From Rhodoferax sp. (GTDB lineage: Bacteria; Pseudomonadota; Gammaproteobacteria; Burkholderiales; Burkholderiaceae_C), in the NCBI GenBank assembly GCA_016790475.1, contig JAEUOX010000043.1:1-60390 (forward strand): DNA of 60,390 nt, written 5' to 3'. The notes under the pieces are model-generated. The model saw only the letters and a list, made by a program, of their open reading frames with translations, did no database searches and was not told where the DNA came from. This document shows positions 36,950-45,534 of the stretch, in pieces (position 1 is the stretch's first letter; every line of letters begins with the position of its first letter). The position numbers and the translations under genes were made by a program.

Positions 36950-37935
36950 GCACCGCTGCACCCCTGTTGCAGGTCGAGGACGTCACGCGCACCTACACAC
37001 TGCCGCGCGAGAAGCTGTGGGCGCCGCCGCCCCAGGTCCGGGCGCTGCAGGGTGTCAGCTTCACGCTGCAGACCGGGCACAGCCTGGGCATCGTCGGCGA
37101 ATCCGGCTCCGGTAAGTCGACCCTCGCCCGGCTGGTGATGGCGCTGGAGCCTCCCACGTCCGGCCGGGTGCACATCCTGGGGCAGGACATGACCACACTG
37201 GACCCGACCGCACTGCGACGGGCCCGGCGCGACTTCCAGATGGTGTTCCAGGATCCTTACGGCTCGCTGGATCCGCGCCAGACCGTCGAGCGCATCGTCA
37301 CCGAACCGCTGCAGGCCCAGCCCGGCTCCGGCACGCCAGCGCAGTGGCGAAGCCAGGCCCAGGCGGTGCTGGCGTCCGTCGGCTTGCGCAGCGCCGACCT
37401 CGACAAGTACCCGCACGAGTTCTCCGGCGGCCAGCGCCAGCGCATCGCGATCGCCCGGGCGCTGATCACCCGGCCCCGGCTGATCGTTGCCGACGAGCCG
37501 GTCAGCGCGCTTGACGTGTCGGTGCAGGCCCAGGTCCTCAACCTGATGCAGGACCTGCAGCAGCAGTTCGGCGTCACCTACCTGCTGATCAGCCACGATC
37601 TGGCGGTGGTGGACCACCTGTGCGCCGACGTGGCCGTGATCTTCCAGGGCCGCATCGTCGAGCAGGGCAGCCCGCTGACGCTGTTCCGCGAGGCGGCCCA
37701 CCCGTACACCCGCACGCTGCTGGACGCCGTGCCGCGCATGGAGCCCCGCGCGCCGGGCGAGGCACGCCGGCGTGTCGCGGCGGTCGCGCCGCGCCCGCAG
37801 CAGCCCGGCGCCTGCCCCTATGCCCACCGCTGCGAGCAGGCCCGGCCGGAATGCGACCAGGCCCGCCCGGAACTGCAGGAACTCGCCACAGGCCATAAGG
37901 TTGCCTGCCACTTTCCGCTGTCGGCCCGGCGATAG
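36946..37935 (+). CDS. Peptide-type ABC transporter ATP-binding protein (DppF-like)
   Basis: The second ATPase, 329 residues from GTG 36946. Walker A GESGSGKST, Q-loop MVFQDPYGSLDPRQTV, signature FSGGQRQRI, Walker B LIVADEPVSALDVS and LLISHDLAV are intact, with the C-terminal ACPYAHRCEQARPECDQARP cysteine region. The start is set by the GTGA overlap with the upstream ATPase. Confidence 0.93.
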   Translation: MSTAAPLLQVEDVTRTYTLPREKLWAPPPQVRALQGVSFTLQTGHSLGIVGESGSGKSTLARLVMALEPPTSGRVHILGQDMTTLDPTALRRARRDFQMVFQDPYGSLDPRQTVERIVTEPLQAQPGSGTPAQWRSQAQAVLASVGLRSADLDKYPHEFSGGQRQRIAIARALITRPRLIVADEPVSALDVSVQAQVLNLMQDLQQQFGVTYLLISHDLAVVDHLCADVAVIFQGRIVEQGSPLTLFREAAHPYTRTLLDAVPRMEPRAPGEARRRVAAVAPRPQQPGACPYAHRCEQARPECDQARPELQELATGHKVACHFPLSARR

Positions 37936-37943
37936 TGCTATCG
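37930..37943. promoter_or_regulatory. Inverted repeat CGATAG-TG-CTATCG before the receptor gene
   Basis: A 6-bp perfect inverted repeat with a 2-base centre overlaps the stop codon of the second ATPase gene. It lies about 64 bases before the receptor ATG and could be an operator or an mRNA-processing hairpin. Confidence 0.35.
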
Positions 37944-38006
37944 TTCCGGTTGCCACTCCCCGTCGATGCATCCAAGAGCATGACTGTCTTTGAAAGGAAT
38001 CTGACC

Positions 38007-39503
38007 ATGGTCAATCGCCGTACCGTTCTCTCCACCGCCGTTGCAGGCGCCGCCCTGTCGGCCAGCCCCTTTGCAGCGCAGGCCCAGTCGCGCAAGGACA
38101 CGATGGTCCTGGGCATGGCGCTGGAACCCGCGCCCGGCCTGGACCCGACCACCGGCGCCGCCGCCGCGATCGCCGAGATCACGCTCTACAACATCTTCGA
38201 GACGCTGACCAAGATCAACGGTGACGGCAGTGTGACCCCGCTGCTGGCCGAGCGCTGGGAGATCTCCCCCGACCTGAAGACCTACACCTTCTTCCTGCGC
38301 AAGGGTGTGAAGTTCCAGAACGGCGAGGCCTTCAACGCCCAGAGCGTCAAGTACAGCTTCGACCGCGCCGGCGGCGAGAAGAGCACCAACAAGGACAAGC
38401 GCACCTTCGCGAACCTCAGCACGCAGGTGGTCGACGAGCACACGGTGGTGCTGATCAACAAGGAGATCGATCCCAACCTGCCCTTCGTGCTGGGCCAGGC
38501 CACGGCCGCGATCGTCGAACCCAAGAGCGCCGAAGGCAACACCAACAAGCCGGTCGGCACCGGACCCTACAAGCTGGATGCCTGGGTCAAGGGATCCTCG
38601 CTGACGCTCAGCAAGTGGGACGGTTACCGCAACAAGGCCCACGCCAAGATCAACAAGGTGGTGTTCCGCTTCATCGCCGACCCGGCCGCCCAGGCCGCGG
38701 CGCTGCTGTCGGGCGACGTCGACGCCTTCCCGCGCATCGGGACGCGGGTCGTGCCGCAGTTCGAGAAGAACCCGCAATTCCAGGTGATCCGTGGCGCCTC
38801 GCTGGCCAAGACGATCGTCGCGATGAACAGCCGGCGCAAGCCGCTGGACGACGTGCGTGTTCGCCGGGCGATCCTGGCGGCGATCGACCGCAAGGCCTTC
38901 GTCGAAGGCGCGGCCGACGGGCTGGGCGCACCGATCGGCAGCCACTACGCCAAGGGCCTTCCGGGCTATATCGACACCACCGGCATCAACCCCTACGACC
39001 CGGAGAAGGCCAAGAAGCTGCTGGCCGAAGCCGGCATCAAGACGCCGCTGGAGCTGACGATGACGCTGCCCCCGCCGCCGTACGCGCGCCAGGGGGGCGA
39101 GGTCATCGTGGCGCAGCTGGCCAAGGTCGGCATCACGGTCAAGGTGCAGAACGTCGAATGGGCGCAATGGCTCAGCAACACCTATGGCGGCCCGTTCAAC
39201 TACGACCTGTCCATCATCTCGCACGTGGAACCCTTCGACCTGGGCAACTATGCCAAGCCGGAGTACTACTGGGGCTACCAGTCGAAGGCCTTCAACACGC
39301 TGTTCGACAAGATCAAGAACACCGGCAACGAGGCGGAGCGCCTGAAGCTGCTGGGCGAGGCCCAGAAACTGCTGGCGACCGACGCCGCCAACGGTTTCAT
39401 GTACCAGCCGCAGTTCCCAACGGTCGCCAAGAAGGGCGTCAAGGGCCTGTGGAAGGAGATGCCGATCTTCGCGAACGACCTGGCCGCGATGTCCTGGGGC
39501 TGA
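38007..39503 (+). CDS. Peptide-type ABC transporter substrate-binding protein
   Basis: A 498-residue periplasmic receptor of the SBP_bac_5 family. The signal VNRRTVLSTAVAGAALSASPFAAQAQ has an Arg pair and could use Tat. The mature protein has family elements such as LAERWEISPDLKTYTFFLRKGVKFQNGEAF, near VKYSFDRA, and AAIDRKAFVEGAADGLGAPI. Ligands in this family include peptides, nickel, heme and glutathione; the adjacent amidase suggests an amide-containing compound, which is inference. ATG 38007 has GAAAGGA 9 bases upstream. It is the fifth gene of the operon. Confidence 0.92.
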   Translation: MVNRRTVLSTAVAGAALSASPFAAQAQSRKDTMVLGMALEPAPGLDPTTGAAAAIAEITLYNIFETLTKINGDGSVTPLLAERWEISPDLKTYTFFLRKGVKFQNGEAFNAQSVKYSFDRAGGEKSTNKDKRTFANLSTQVVDEHTVVLINKEIDPNLPFVLGQATAAIVEPKSAEGNTNKPVGTGPYKLDAWVKGSSLTLSKWDGYRNKAHAKINKVVFRFIADPAAQAAALLSGDVDAFPRIGTRVVPQFEKNPQFQVIRGASLAKTIVAMNSRRKPLDDVRVRRAILAAIDRKAFVEGAADGLGAPIGSHYAKGLPGYIDTTGINPYDPEKAKKLLAEAGIKTPLELTMTLPPPPYARQGGEVIVAQLAKVGITVKVQNVEWAQWLSNTYGGPFNYDLSIISHVEPFDLGNYAKPEYYWGYQSKAFNTLFDKIKNTGNEAERLKLLGEAQKLLATDAANGFMYQPQFPTVAKKGVKGLWKEMPIFANDLAAMSWG

Positions 39504-39515
39504 TGGCCGCAGCGC

Positions 39516-40919
39516 ATGGCTGAGTTGTACGCACTGGGCAGCGCAGGGCTGCTCGCGGGTTACCGGCAGCGGCAGTTCTCGCCGGTGGAGGTGGTGCAGT
39601 CGGTGCTGGAGCGCATCGCGCGCTGGGAGCCCACCCTCTGTGCCACCTACCTGCTGCGGCCGGAGCTGGCACTGCAGCAGGCCCGGGCCTCCGAGGCGCG
39701 CTGGCTGCGCGGCGAGCCCTGCGGCCCGCTGGACGGCGTACCGGTCACGATCAAGGAGAACATCGCGACGGCCGGCGACCCGATGCCGGCCGGTACCGCC
39801 GCCTCGAAGCTGCCGCTGGCGGAGCGCGATGCGCCGCCGGCCGCGCGACTGCGTGAGGCCGGCGCGGTGCTGGTCACCAAGACCACGATGCCGGACTACG
39901 GCATGCTGTCCTCCGGGCTGTCGAGCTTCCATCACCTGTCGCGCAACCCGTGGGATTTGCGCAAGACGCCCGGCGGATCCAGCGCCGGTGCGGGCGCTGC
40001 CGCGGCGGCAGGCTACGGCCCGCTGCACATCGGCACCGACATCGGCGGGTCGCTGCGCCTGCCGGCCGGCTGGTGCGGCATCTTCAGCCTCAAGCCCAGC
40101 AACGGGCGCATCCCGATCGACCCGCCCTACACCGGGCGTGCGGCCGGCCCGATGACGCGCACCGTCGACGACGCCGCCCGGATGATGCAGGTGCTGAGCC
40201 AGCCGGATGCGCGCGACAGCATGAGCCTGCCCTACCAGGCGATCGCCTGGGAGCAGGCGGAGTGCGACATCGACCGGCTGCGGGGCCTGCGCATCGGTCT
40301 GCTGCTGGATGCCGGCTGCGGCCTGCCGGTCGCGCCCGACATCGCGCAAGCGGTGCAGCAGGCCGCCCGTCTGTTCGAGCAGGCCGGCGCCATCGTCGAG
40401 CCGATGCAGCCCTTCATGACGCCGGCCATGCTGGATGGCCTGGACCACTTCTGGCGCATGCGCTCGCACGTCGATCTCGCCGCGCTGGACCCGCAGGACA
40501 AGGCCCGGGTACTGCCCTACATCCGGGCCTGGGCCGACAGCGCCAGCACGATGACACCGACCCAGGTCTTCGTGGCGGCCAGCCAGAGCCATGTGACCCG
40601 CGTCACGACGGTGGCGGCCTGCCGCCGGTTTGACTACATCCTGTCCCCGGTGTCGCCGGTGCATGCCGCACCGGCCGAGGACCCCTCGCCGACCAACGAT
40701 CCGCTGCACGGCCTGGAGCACATCGGCTTCACGGTGCCTTTCAACATGTCGGAGCAGCCGGCCGCGTCGATCAACTGCGGCTACTCGGCGTCCGGCATGC
40801 CGATCGGCCTGCAGATCGCCGGCCAGCGTTTCGACGACCTCGGCGTGCTGCAGGTGTCCCGGGCCTTCGAGCGCCTGCGCGGCGCGCAGCGCGCCTGGCC
40901 GGAGCCGCAGACCGCTTGA
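39516..40919 (+). CDS. Amidase (amidase-signature family)
   Basis: A 467-residue amidase-signature enzyme. The Ser-cisSer-Lys triad is K80 (VTIKEN), S155 (GGSSAG) and S179 (DIGGSLRLP), all intact, with the strand AGAVLVTKTTMPD before it. These enzymes hydrolyse carboxamides in the cytosol. Being 12 bases after the receptor gene it should be co-expressed with the transporter and act on the imported compound. It is not GatA: there is no gatB or gatC here and the C-terminal part differs. Confidence 0.9.
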   Translation: MAELYALGSAGLLAGYRQRQFSPVEVVQSVLERIARWEPTLCATYLLRPELALQQARASEARWLRGEPCGPLDGVPVTIKENIATAGDPMPAGTAASKLPLAERDAPPAARLREAGAVLVTKTTMPDYGMLSSGLSSFHHLSRNPWDLRKTPGGSSAGAGAAAAAGYGPLHIGTDIGGSLRLPAGWCGIFSLKPSNGRIPIDPPYTGRAAGPMTRTVDDAARMMQVLSQPDARDSMSLPYQAIAWEQAECDIDRLRGLRIGLLLDAGCGLPVAPDIAQAVQQAARLFEQAGAIVEPMQPFMTPAMLDGLDHFWRMRSHVDLAALDPQDKARVLPYIRAWADSASTMTPTQVFVAASQSHVTRVTTVAACRRFDYILSPVSPVHAAPAEDPSPTNDPLHGLEHIGFTVPFNMSEQPAASINCGYSASGMPIGLQIAGQRFDDLGVLQVSRAFERLRGAQRAWPEPQTA

Positions 40920-40932
40920 GGAACCCGGCCGC

Positions 40933-42300
40933 ATGCTGACCGACAGCCTGGGCAATCCGGTCCACCTGGACCAGGCCGACAGCCTGCCGCTGCTGCATGA
41001 TTTCGTCGGCGGCTTCCTGACCTGCGAATCCCGCGTCGCCCGCATCCTGCAGGCGGCGTCGACCGACCACAGCGCGATCGTCCAGGCGGCCTGCGCCGCG
41101 CTGCACATGTTTGCGGAATCCGCCGATGCGCCGCAGCAGGCCCGGCCCTTCATCACGACCGCGCTGCGCCGCGCGCCGCAGGCCTCGGAGCGCGAGCAGC
41201 GCTTCGTCGCCGCGGTGGCCGCCTGGGTGGCGGGCGATGTCCCGCGCGCCATCAAGCTGCATCAGGAGCAGGCCCGCCTGCATCCACGCGATCTGGCGTC
41301 CGTCAAGCTGGGCCAGTACCACCTGTTCAATCGGGGCCAGGGCCCGGCCATGCTGCACCTGGCATTGCAGGTGCTGCCACACGCCCCGGAGGTGCCGCAG
41401 CTGCACGGCATGGCCGCGTTCGGCTGGGAACAGTGCCATCTGCTGCCGCAGGCCGAGGCGGCCGCACGCCACGCCCTGAGCCTCTGCACCAAGGAACCCT
41501 GGGCCCAGCATGCGATCGCCCATGTGATGCTGACGCAGGGCCGGCTGCAGGAGGGCCTGCAGTTCATGCAGCACGCGAGCAGCACCTGGGTCGGGCTGAA
41601 TTCCTTCATGCAGACGCACAACTGGTGGCACCTGGCGCTGTTCGCGCTGGAGCTGGGCGATGCCCAGCAGGCCCTGCAGCTCTACGACAGCCAGGTCTGG
41701 GGCGTCGTCAAGGAATACTCCCAGGACCAGATCGGTGCGGTGTCGCTGCTGGCCCGGCTGGAGCTGGCCGGTGTCGATGTCGGGGACCGCTGGCAGGATG
41801 TGGCCGACCATCTCGTCGCGCGGGTGCATGACCATGTGCTGCCCTTCCTCGACATGCAGTACCTGTACGGCCTGGCCCGGGCCGGCCGGCCGGAGGCCGC
41901 CACGCTGCTGGGCAGCATCGAGGCCCACTGCCAGGGCATGGCGGCTGCGAACCTGCAGGCCTCCGGCAACCCGGTCGCCGATGATGTCTGGGAGCGGGTC
42001 TGCCTGCCCGCCAGCCGCGGCCTGCTGGCGCACGCACAGGGGCGCCACCGCGAAGCCGTCGAGGCCCTGGGCACCGCACTGCCCCGCATGCTCGAGATCG
42101 GCGGAAGCCACGCCCAGCGCGACCTGTTCGCGCAGATCCACCTGGACGCACTGGTGCGCGCGGGCGCCTGGAGCAGCGCGCAGCAGATCCTGCAGCCGCA
42201 GATCAACAGCCAGCCAGAGTCGCGGCGCCTGCAGCGGCAGGCGGCGCCGGTCTACCAGGCCCTGGGGCTGACCGACGCGCTGGCAGACGCCAGCGCCTGA
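40933..42300 (+). CDS. TTC38-like tetratricopeptide-repeat protein
   Basis: A 455-residue protein similar to the tetratricopeptide repeat protein 38 family, found in bacteria and animals and of unknown function. Recognisable elements are VAAVAAWVAGDVPRAIKLHQEQ, HGMAAFGWEQCHLLPQAEAAARHAL, AQHAIAHVMLTQGRLQEGL and the conserved THNWWHLALFALELGDAQQAL. There is no signal or membrane segment. ATG 40933 lies 13 bases after the amidase stop, so it is the last gene of the transporter operon. A 7-bp inverted repeat (GGCCGGC at 42301, GCCGGCC at 42323) follows the stop. Confidence 0.82.
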   Translation: MLTDSLGNPVHLDQADSLPLLHDFVGGFLTCESRVARILQAASTDHSAIVQAACAALHMFAESADAPQQARPFITTALRRAPQASEREQRFVAAVAAWVAGDVPRAIKLHQEQARLHPRDLASVKLGQYHLFNRGQGPAMLHLALQVLPHAPEVPQLHGMAAFGWEQCHLLPQAEAAARHALSLCTKEPWAQHAIAHVMLTQGRLQEGLQFMQHASSTWVGLNSFMQTHNWWHLALFALELGDAQQALQLYDSQVWGVVKEYSQDQIGAVSLLARLELAGVDVGDRWQDVADHLVARVHDHVLPFLDMQYLYGLARAGRPEAATLLGSIEAHCQGMAAANLQASGNPVADDVWERVCLPASRGLLAHAQGRHREAVEALGTALPRMLEIGGSHAQRDLFAQIHLDALVRAGAWSSAQQILQPQINSQPESRRLQRQAAPVYQALGLTDALADASA

Positions 42301-42331
42301 GGCCGGCGCGCGCAGCGGCCGTGCCGGCCGC

Positions 42332-42766
42332 TCAGTCCTGGTCGGGCTTGACGATCACCACCGGCACCTGGGCCGCGTGCAGGACCTCCTGCGACACCGA
42401 ACCCAGCAGCGCGCTGCGCATCGCACCGATGCCGCGCGCGCCCATGATGATCATGTCGCAGCCGAAGCGCTCGCCGATCTCCACCAGCATGTGCGCCGGA
42501 TCGCCGGTGGCGACCTCGCGCTCGTAGACCACGCCCTCCGCCAGCACCAGGGCCTCGGCGGCCTGCAGCGCATCCACACCGGCAGCCGTCGCGACACGCC
42601 GCAGCACCTCGCCGTCGGGCGCCACCACCATCTCGTACAGCGTGGCCGGCTCCTGCACGTTGGCCAGCACCAGCGTGCCGGACAGGCCCTGGCGCAGCAG
42701 GTCCACCGCCAGCCGCACCGCCTTCAGCGAGAGTTCCGAACCATCCACCGGAAGCAGGATCTTCAT
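42332..42766 (-). CDS. Universal stress protein, UspA family
   Basis: A single-domain Usp of 144 residues starting MKILLPVDGSELS. The ATP-binding pattern G-2x-G-9x-G-S is present in GARGIGAMRSALLGSVS, so it should belong to the ATP-binding branch, and the closing VPVVIVK strand is intact. ATG 42766 begins the conserved strand. It is convergent with the TPR gene and divergent from the hydrolase gene. No promoter was identified. Confidence 0.92.
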   Translation of the reverse strand: MKILLPVDGSELSLKAVRLAVDLLRQGLSGTLVLANVQEPATLYEMVVAPDGEVLRRVATAAGVDALQAAEALVLAEGVVYEREVATGDPAHMLVEIGERFGCDMIIMGARGIGAMRSALLGSVSQEVLHAAQVPVVIVKPDQD

Positions 42767-42893
42767 CAGGGTCTCCCGTTTCTGCGGGCCCGGATGCCCG
42801 CACCCGACAGCATACGCCGCAGCACGCCGCCCGGGTTGATGCGCGGCAAGCTGGGTCGCGATACCGGGCCTGCGCCGCACGGATAATCCGCGC

Positions 42894-43607
42894 ATGACCC
42901 AGCTCGTCCTGCTTCCCGGCCTGGCCTGCGACGACCGCATGTGGCAGCACCAGCTGGCCGTGCTGCCCGCCGCCTGGCAACCCACGGTCACCGATGTGCA
43001 TGCCCGCCACGACAGCATCCCGACCATGGCGGAGGCGCTGCTGGCGCGGCACCCCGGCCCGCTGGTGCTGTGCGGCGCGTCGATGGGCGGCATCGTCGCG
43101 ATGGAGGTCGCGCGCCAGGCCCCGCAGCGCATCCGCGGGCTGGCGCTGCTGGGTACCAATGCCCGGCCGGAAACACCGGACATGCGCCAGCTGCGCGAGG
43201 CCGCCATCGGCTTCTTCGAGCAGGGCCGCGCGCTGGAGGTGCTGCGCCTGAACGTGCCGCTGGCCTTCCATGCCAGCCGCCTGCAGGACACGGCCCTGAC
43301 GCAGCACTACCTGGATTTCGTGATGGAAGCCGGCGCCGGCCAGCTGGTGCGGCAGAACCGCGCCATCATCACCCGCCCGGACGCCCGCTTGCACCTGCCG
43401 CAGCTGCGCTGCCCGTTGCTGGTACTTTGCGGCGATGCAGACCAGCTCACGCCCCCGGAGTGCTCGGAAGAGATCGCCGCCCTGGTGCCGCATGCGGAGT
43501 TCGAGCTCGTACCGGCCTGCGGCCACATGCTGACGATGGAACGGCCGGAGATCGTGAACCCGCGCCTGCTGCGCTGGCTCGACACGCTGGCAGCCCGGCC
43601 GCAGTGA
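42894..43607 (+). CDS. Alpha/beta hydrolase
   Basis: A 237-residue alpha/beta-hydrolase with the nucleophile elbow GASMGG, oxyanion strand LVLLPGLACDDRMW, an acid residue in LVLCGDADQLTPP and the catalytic His in CGHMLTMERP. This is the usual triad order and a compact lid. Substrate is unknown; BioH- or MhpC-like esters are plausible. It starts 127 bases from the divergent uspA gene and its end is seven bases from coaD, which is convergent. Confidence 0.87.
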   Translation: MTQLVLLPGLACDDRMWQHQLAVLPAAWQPTVTDVHARHDSIPTMAEALLARHPGPLVLCGASMGGIVAMEVARQAPQRIRGLALLGTNARPETPDMRQLREAAIGFFEQGRALEVLRLNVPLAFHASRLQDTALTQHYLDFVMEAGAGQLVRQNRAIITRPDARLHLPQLRCPLLVLCGDADQLTPPECSEEIAALVPHAEFELVPACGHMLTMERPEIVNPRLLRWLDTLAARPQ

Positions 43608-43613
43608 CGCGGC

Positions 43614-44117
43614 TCAGGCCGCGCGCTTGAGTTCCTGCACCTTGTTCACCAGGCGGCGCAGCACCGAGGCCTCGACGAACTTGTCGACCTCGCCGCCCAG
43701 CACGGCGATCTCGCGCACGAAGGTGCTGGAGATGAACTGGTACTTGTCGCTGGGCGTCAGGAACACCGTCTCGACATCCGGCATCAGCGTGCGGTTCATG
43801 CCGGCCAGCTGGAACTCGTAGTCGAAGTCGGTCACCGCGCGCAGGCCGCGCACCATGGCCTTGGCGCCCCGCGCGACGACAAAATCGCGCATCAGGCCCT
43901 CGAAACTCTCGACCGTCACGTGCGGAAAGGGGCGAACGACGTCGCGGACCATGTCGACGCGCTCCTGCAGGCTGAACATGGTCTTCTTGTGGTGGCCGGC
44001 CGCCACGGCGACGATGACCCGGTCGAACAGCTGGGTCGCGCGCCGGATCACGTCCTCATGACCCAGCGTCAACGGATCAAAGGTGCCCGGGTACACGGCG
44101 ATGATGTTGTTGCTCAT
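43614..44117 (-). CDS. coaD: Phosphopantetheine adenylyltransferase
   Basis: CoaD catalyses the penultimate step of coenzyme A synthesis; 167 residues. The nucleotidyltransferase motif is PGTFDPLTLGHEDVI (T/HxGH type), with RGLRAVTDFDYEFQLA and ISSTFVREI. It follows rsmD by 48 bases on the same strand, the standard order. Confidence 0.96.
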   Translation of the reverse strand: MSNNIIAVYPGTFDPLTLGHEDVIRRATQLFDRVIVAVAAGHHKKTMFSLQERVDMVRDVVRPFPHVTVESFEGLMRDFVVARGAKAMVRGLRAVTDFDYEFQLAGMNRTLMPDVETVFLTPSDKYQFISSTFVREIAVLGGEVDKFVEASVLRRLVNKVQELKRAA

Positions 44118-44165
44118 GGTGTCTCCAGGACAGATTCCGGCGGGGGCTCCCGCCGGTGCGCCGCA

Positions 44166-44771
44166 TTATGCATGCGTCCTGTCGGCATGCCGCAACAGGT
44201 GCGCATGCACGGCGCCGGCCTTCAGATGCCGCGCGACACACAGCCCCAGCGGGGCCAGCTGCGCGTCGGTCCAGGCCACCGGCGCCTCCAGATACAGGTA
44301 GCCGTCCGCCGCCAGCGCGGCGGCGGCGGCCCGCAGCGCGGGCTCGGCCAGCGCCGAATCGAAAGGGGGATCCAGCAGCACCAGGTCGAGGCTGGCCGGC
44401 GCGGCCTGCCGCAGCATCGCCACACCGTCACCGCGCACGACCCGCACGCCGCTGGCCTGCAGCCGGGCGATCGTGTCGCCGATCTGCGCGACCAGCCCGC
44501 GATCCTGCTCGACCAGCTGCACGCTGGCCGCGCCCCGGGAGGCCGCCTCCAGACCCAGCACGCCGGTGCCGGCAAAGGCATCCAGACAGCGCCAGCCTGC
44601 CAGGTCCTGGCCCAGCCAGTTGAACAGCGTCTCGCGCACTCGGTCCGGCGTGGGGCGCAGGCCCGGCAGGTCGGGCACCTTCAACCGGGTGCGTTTCCAG
44701 GCGCCACCCACGATGCGGATCTCGTGGCTGGGGCGCCGGGGCGGGAGGGTCTTGCGGGGGGCTGCGGGCAT
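44166..44771 (-). CDS. rsmD: 16S rRNA (guanine(966)-N(2))-methyltransferase RsmD
   Basis: A 201-residue methyltransferase. RPTPDRVRETLFNWL and the SAM-binding CLDAFAGTGVLGLEA are diagnostic, and the catalytic motif is LLDPPF. It methylates N2 of G966 in 16S rRNA. It lies upstream of coaD and 55 bases from the GST gene, on the same strand. Confidence 0.95.
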   Translation of the reverse strand: MPAAPRKTLPPRRPSHEIRIVGGAWKRTRLKVPDLPGLRPTPDRVRETLFNWLGQDLAGWRCLDAFAGTGVLGLEAASRGAASVQLVEQDRGLVAQIGDTIARLQASGVRVVRGDGVAMLRQAAPASLDLVLLDPPFDSALAEPALRAAAAALAADGYLYLEAPVAWTDAQLAPLGLCVARHLKAGAVHAHLLRHADRTHA

Positions 44772-44826
44772 GGGGGCAAGCTTAACCCGCCTTGCGCACG
44801 ATGGCCGGAGGCGCCGCGCTGGGGCG

Positions 44827-45534
44827 TCAGCCCGTCACCGACCCCCGGGAAGGCTGGGGCACCACCGGCGCCGTGAAGGCCTGCAGACCGACCTCCTCAC
44901 GCTGGCAGGCGCGCTGAACTGCGGGCCGCTGCTGCAGCGCCTCCAGCAGCGACCACAGCCGGGGCCGCGCCGCCAGCGCGGCGCCCGGCAGCGTATCGCC
45001 GACCGGGTACAGCTGCGCCCAGCGCGCGCACCAGGCCAGGTACAGGTCGCAGACCGACAGCGCCTCGCCCAACAGCCAGGGGCCGCCATGGCGTGCGATC
45101 TCGGCATCCAGCAGGCCGAAATGCGCCTCGACCCGGCGGTGCATCGCAACGCGCAGCGACGGGATCGCCGCTTCGTCGCTGACATAGCGTGCGCTGTAGA
45201 ACAGCACCCGCAGATCCGCATGCAGCGTGTTCGACAGGAAGAAGAGCCACTTCAGGCCCCGGCCACGCGCGGACGGCGCCTGCGGCAGGAGCGCAGCGTG
45301 CCGGTCGGCCAGGAACAGCAGGATCGCGGCGGTCTCGAACAGCGGCTCATCCTGCCCGGGCACGACCAGCACCGGCAGCAGGCCCTGCGGATTCAGCGCC
45401 CGGTAGGCCGCGCTGTGCTGGGCGGCCGCGCCGCGGTCGACCAGCACGTCCTGGTAGGGTTGCGCCAGTTCCTCGAGCGCGGTGCGCACCACGGCGTTGG
45501 CACTGTCCGGGGAGCCGTACAGCGTGTAGCTCAT
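44827..45534 (-). CDS. Glutathione S-transferase family protein
   Basis: A 235-residue GST with a thioredoxin-like N-domain (YTLYGSPDSANAVVRTALEEL; cis-proline in LNPQGLLPVLV; ETAAILLFLAD) and an all-helical C-domain from about residue 90. The catalytic Ser/Cys position is in GSPDSAN, so a serine is likely. Substrate is unknown. The ATG at 45534 overlaps the stop of the M16-type gene as ATGA, so three genes (M16, M16, GST) run together, with rsmD and coaD after them. Confidence 0.88.
   Translation of the reverse strand: MSYTLYGSPDSANAVVRTALEELAQPYQDVLVDRGAAAQHSAAYRALNPQGLLPVLVVPGQDEPLFETAAILLFLADRHAALLPQAPSARGRGLKWLFFLSNTLHADLRVLFYSARYVSDEAAIPSLRVAMHRRVEAHFGLLDAEIARHGGPWLLGEALSVCDLYLAWCARWAQLYPVGDTLPGAALAARPRLWSLLEALQQRPAVQRACQREEVGLQAFTAPVVPQPSRGSVTG

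Noticed and set aside
37938-41255. Open frame of 1105 codons on the minus strand
   Set aside because: It lies antisense to the receptor, amidase and TPR genes, has no recognisable domain, and arises from the GC-rich codon pattern of the plus-strand genes.
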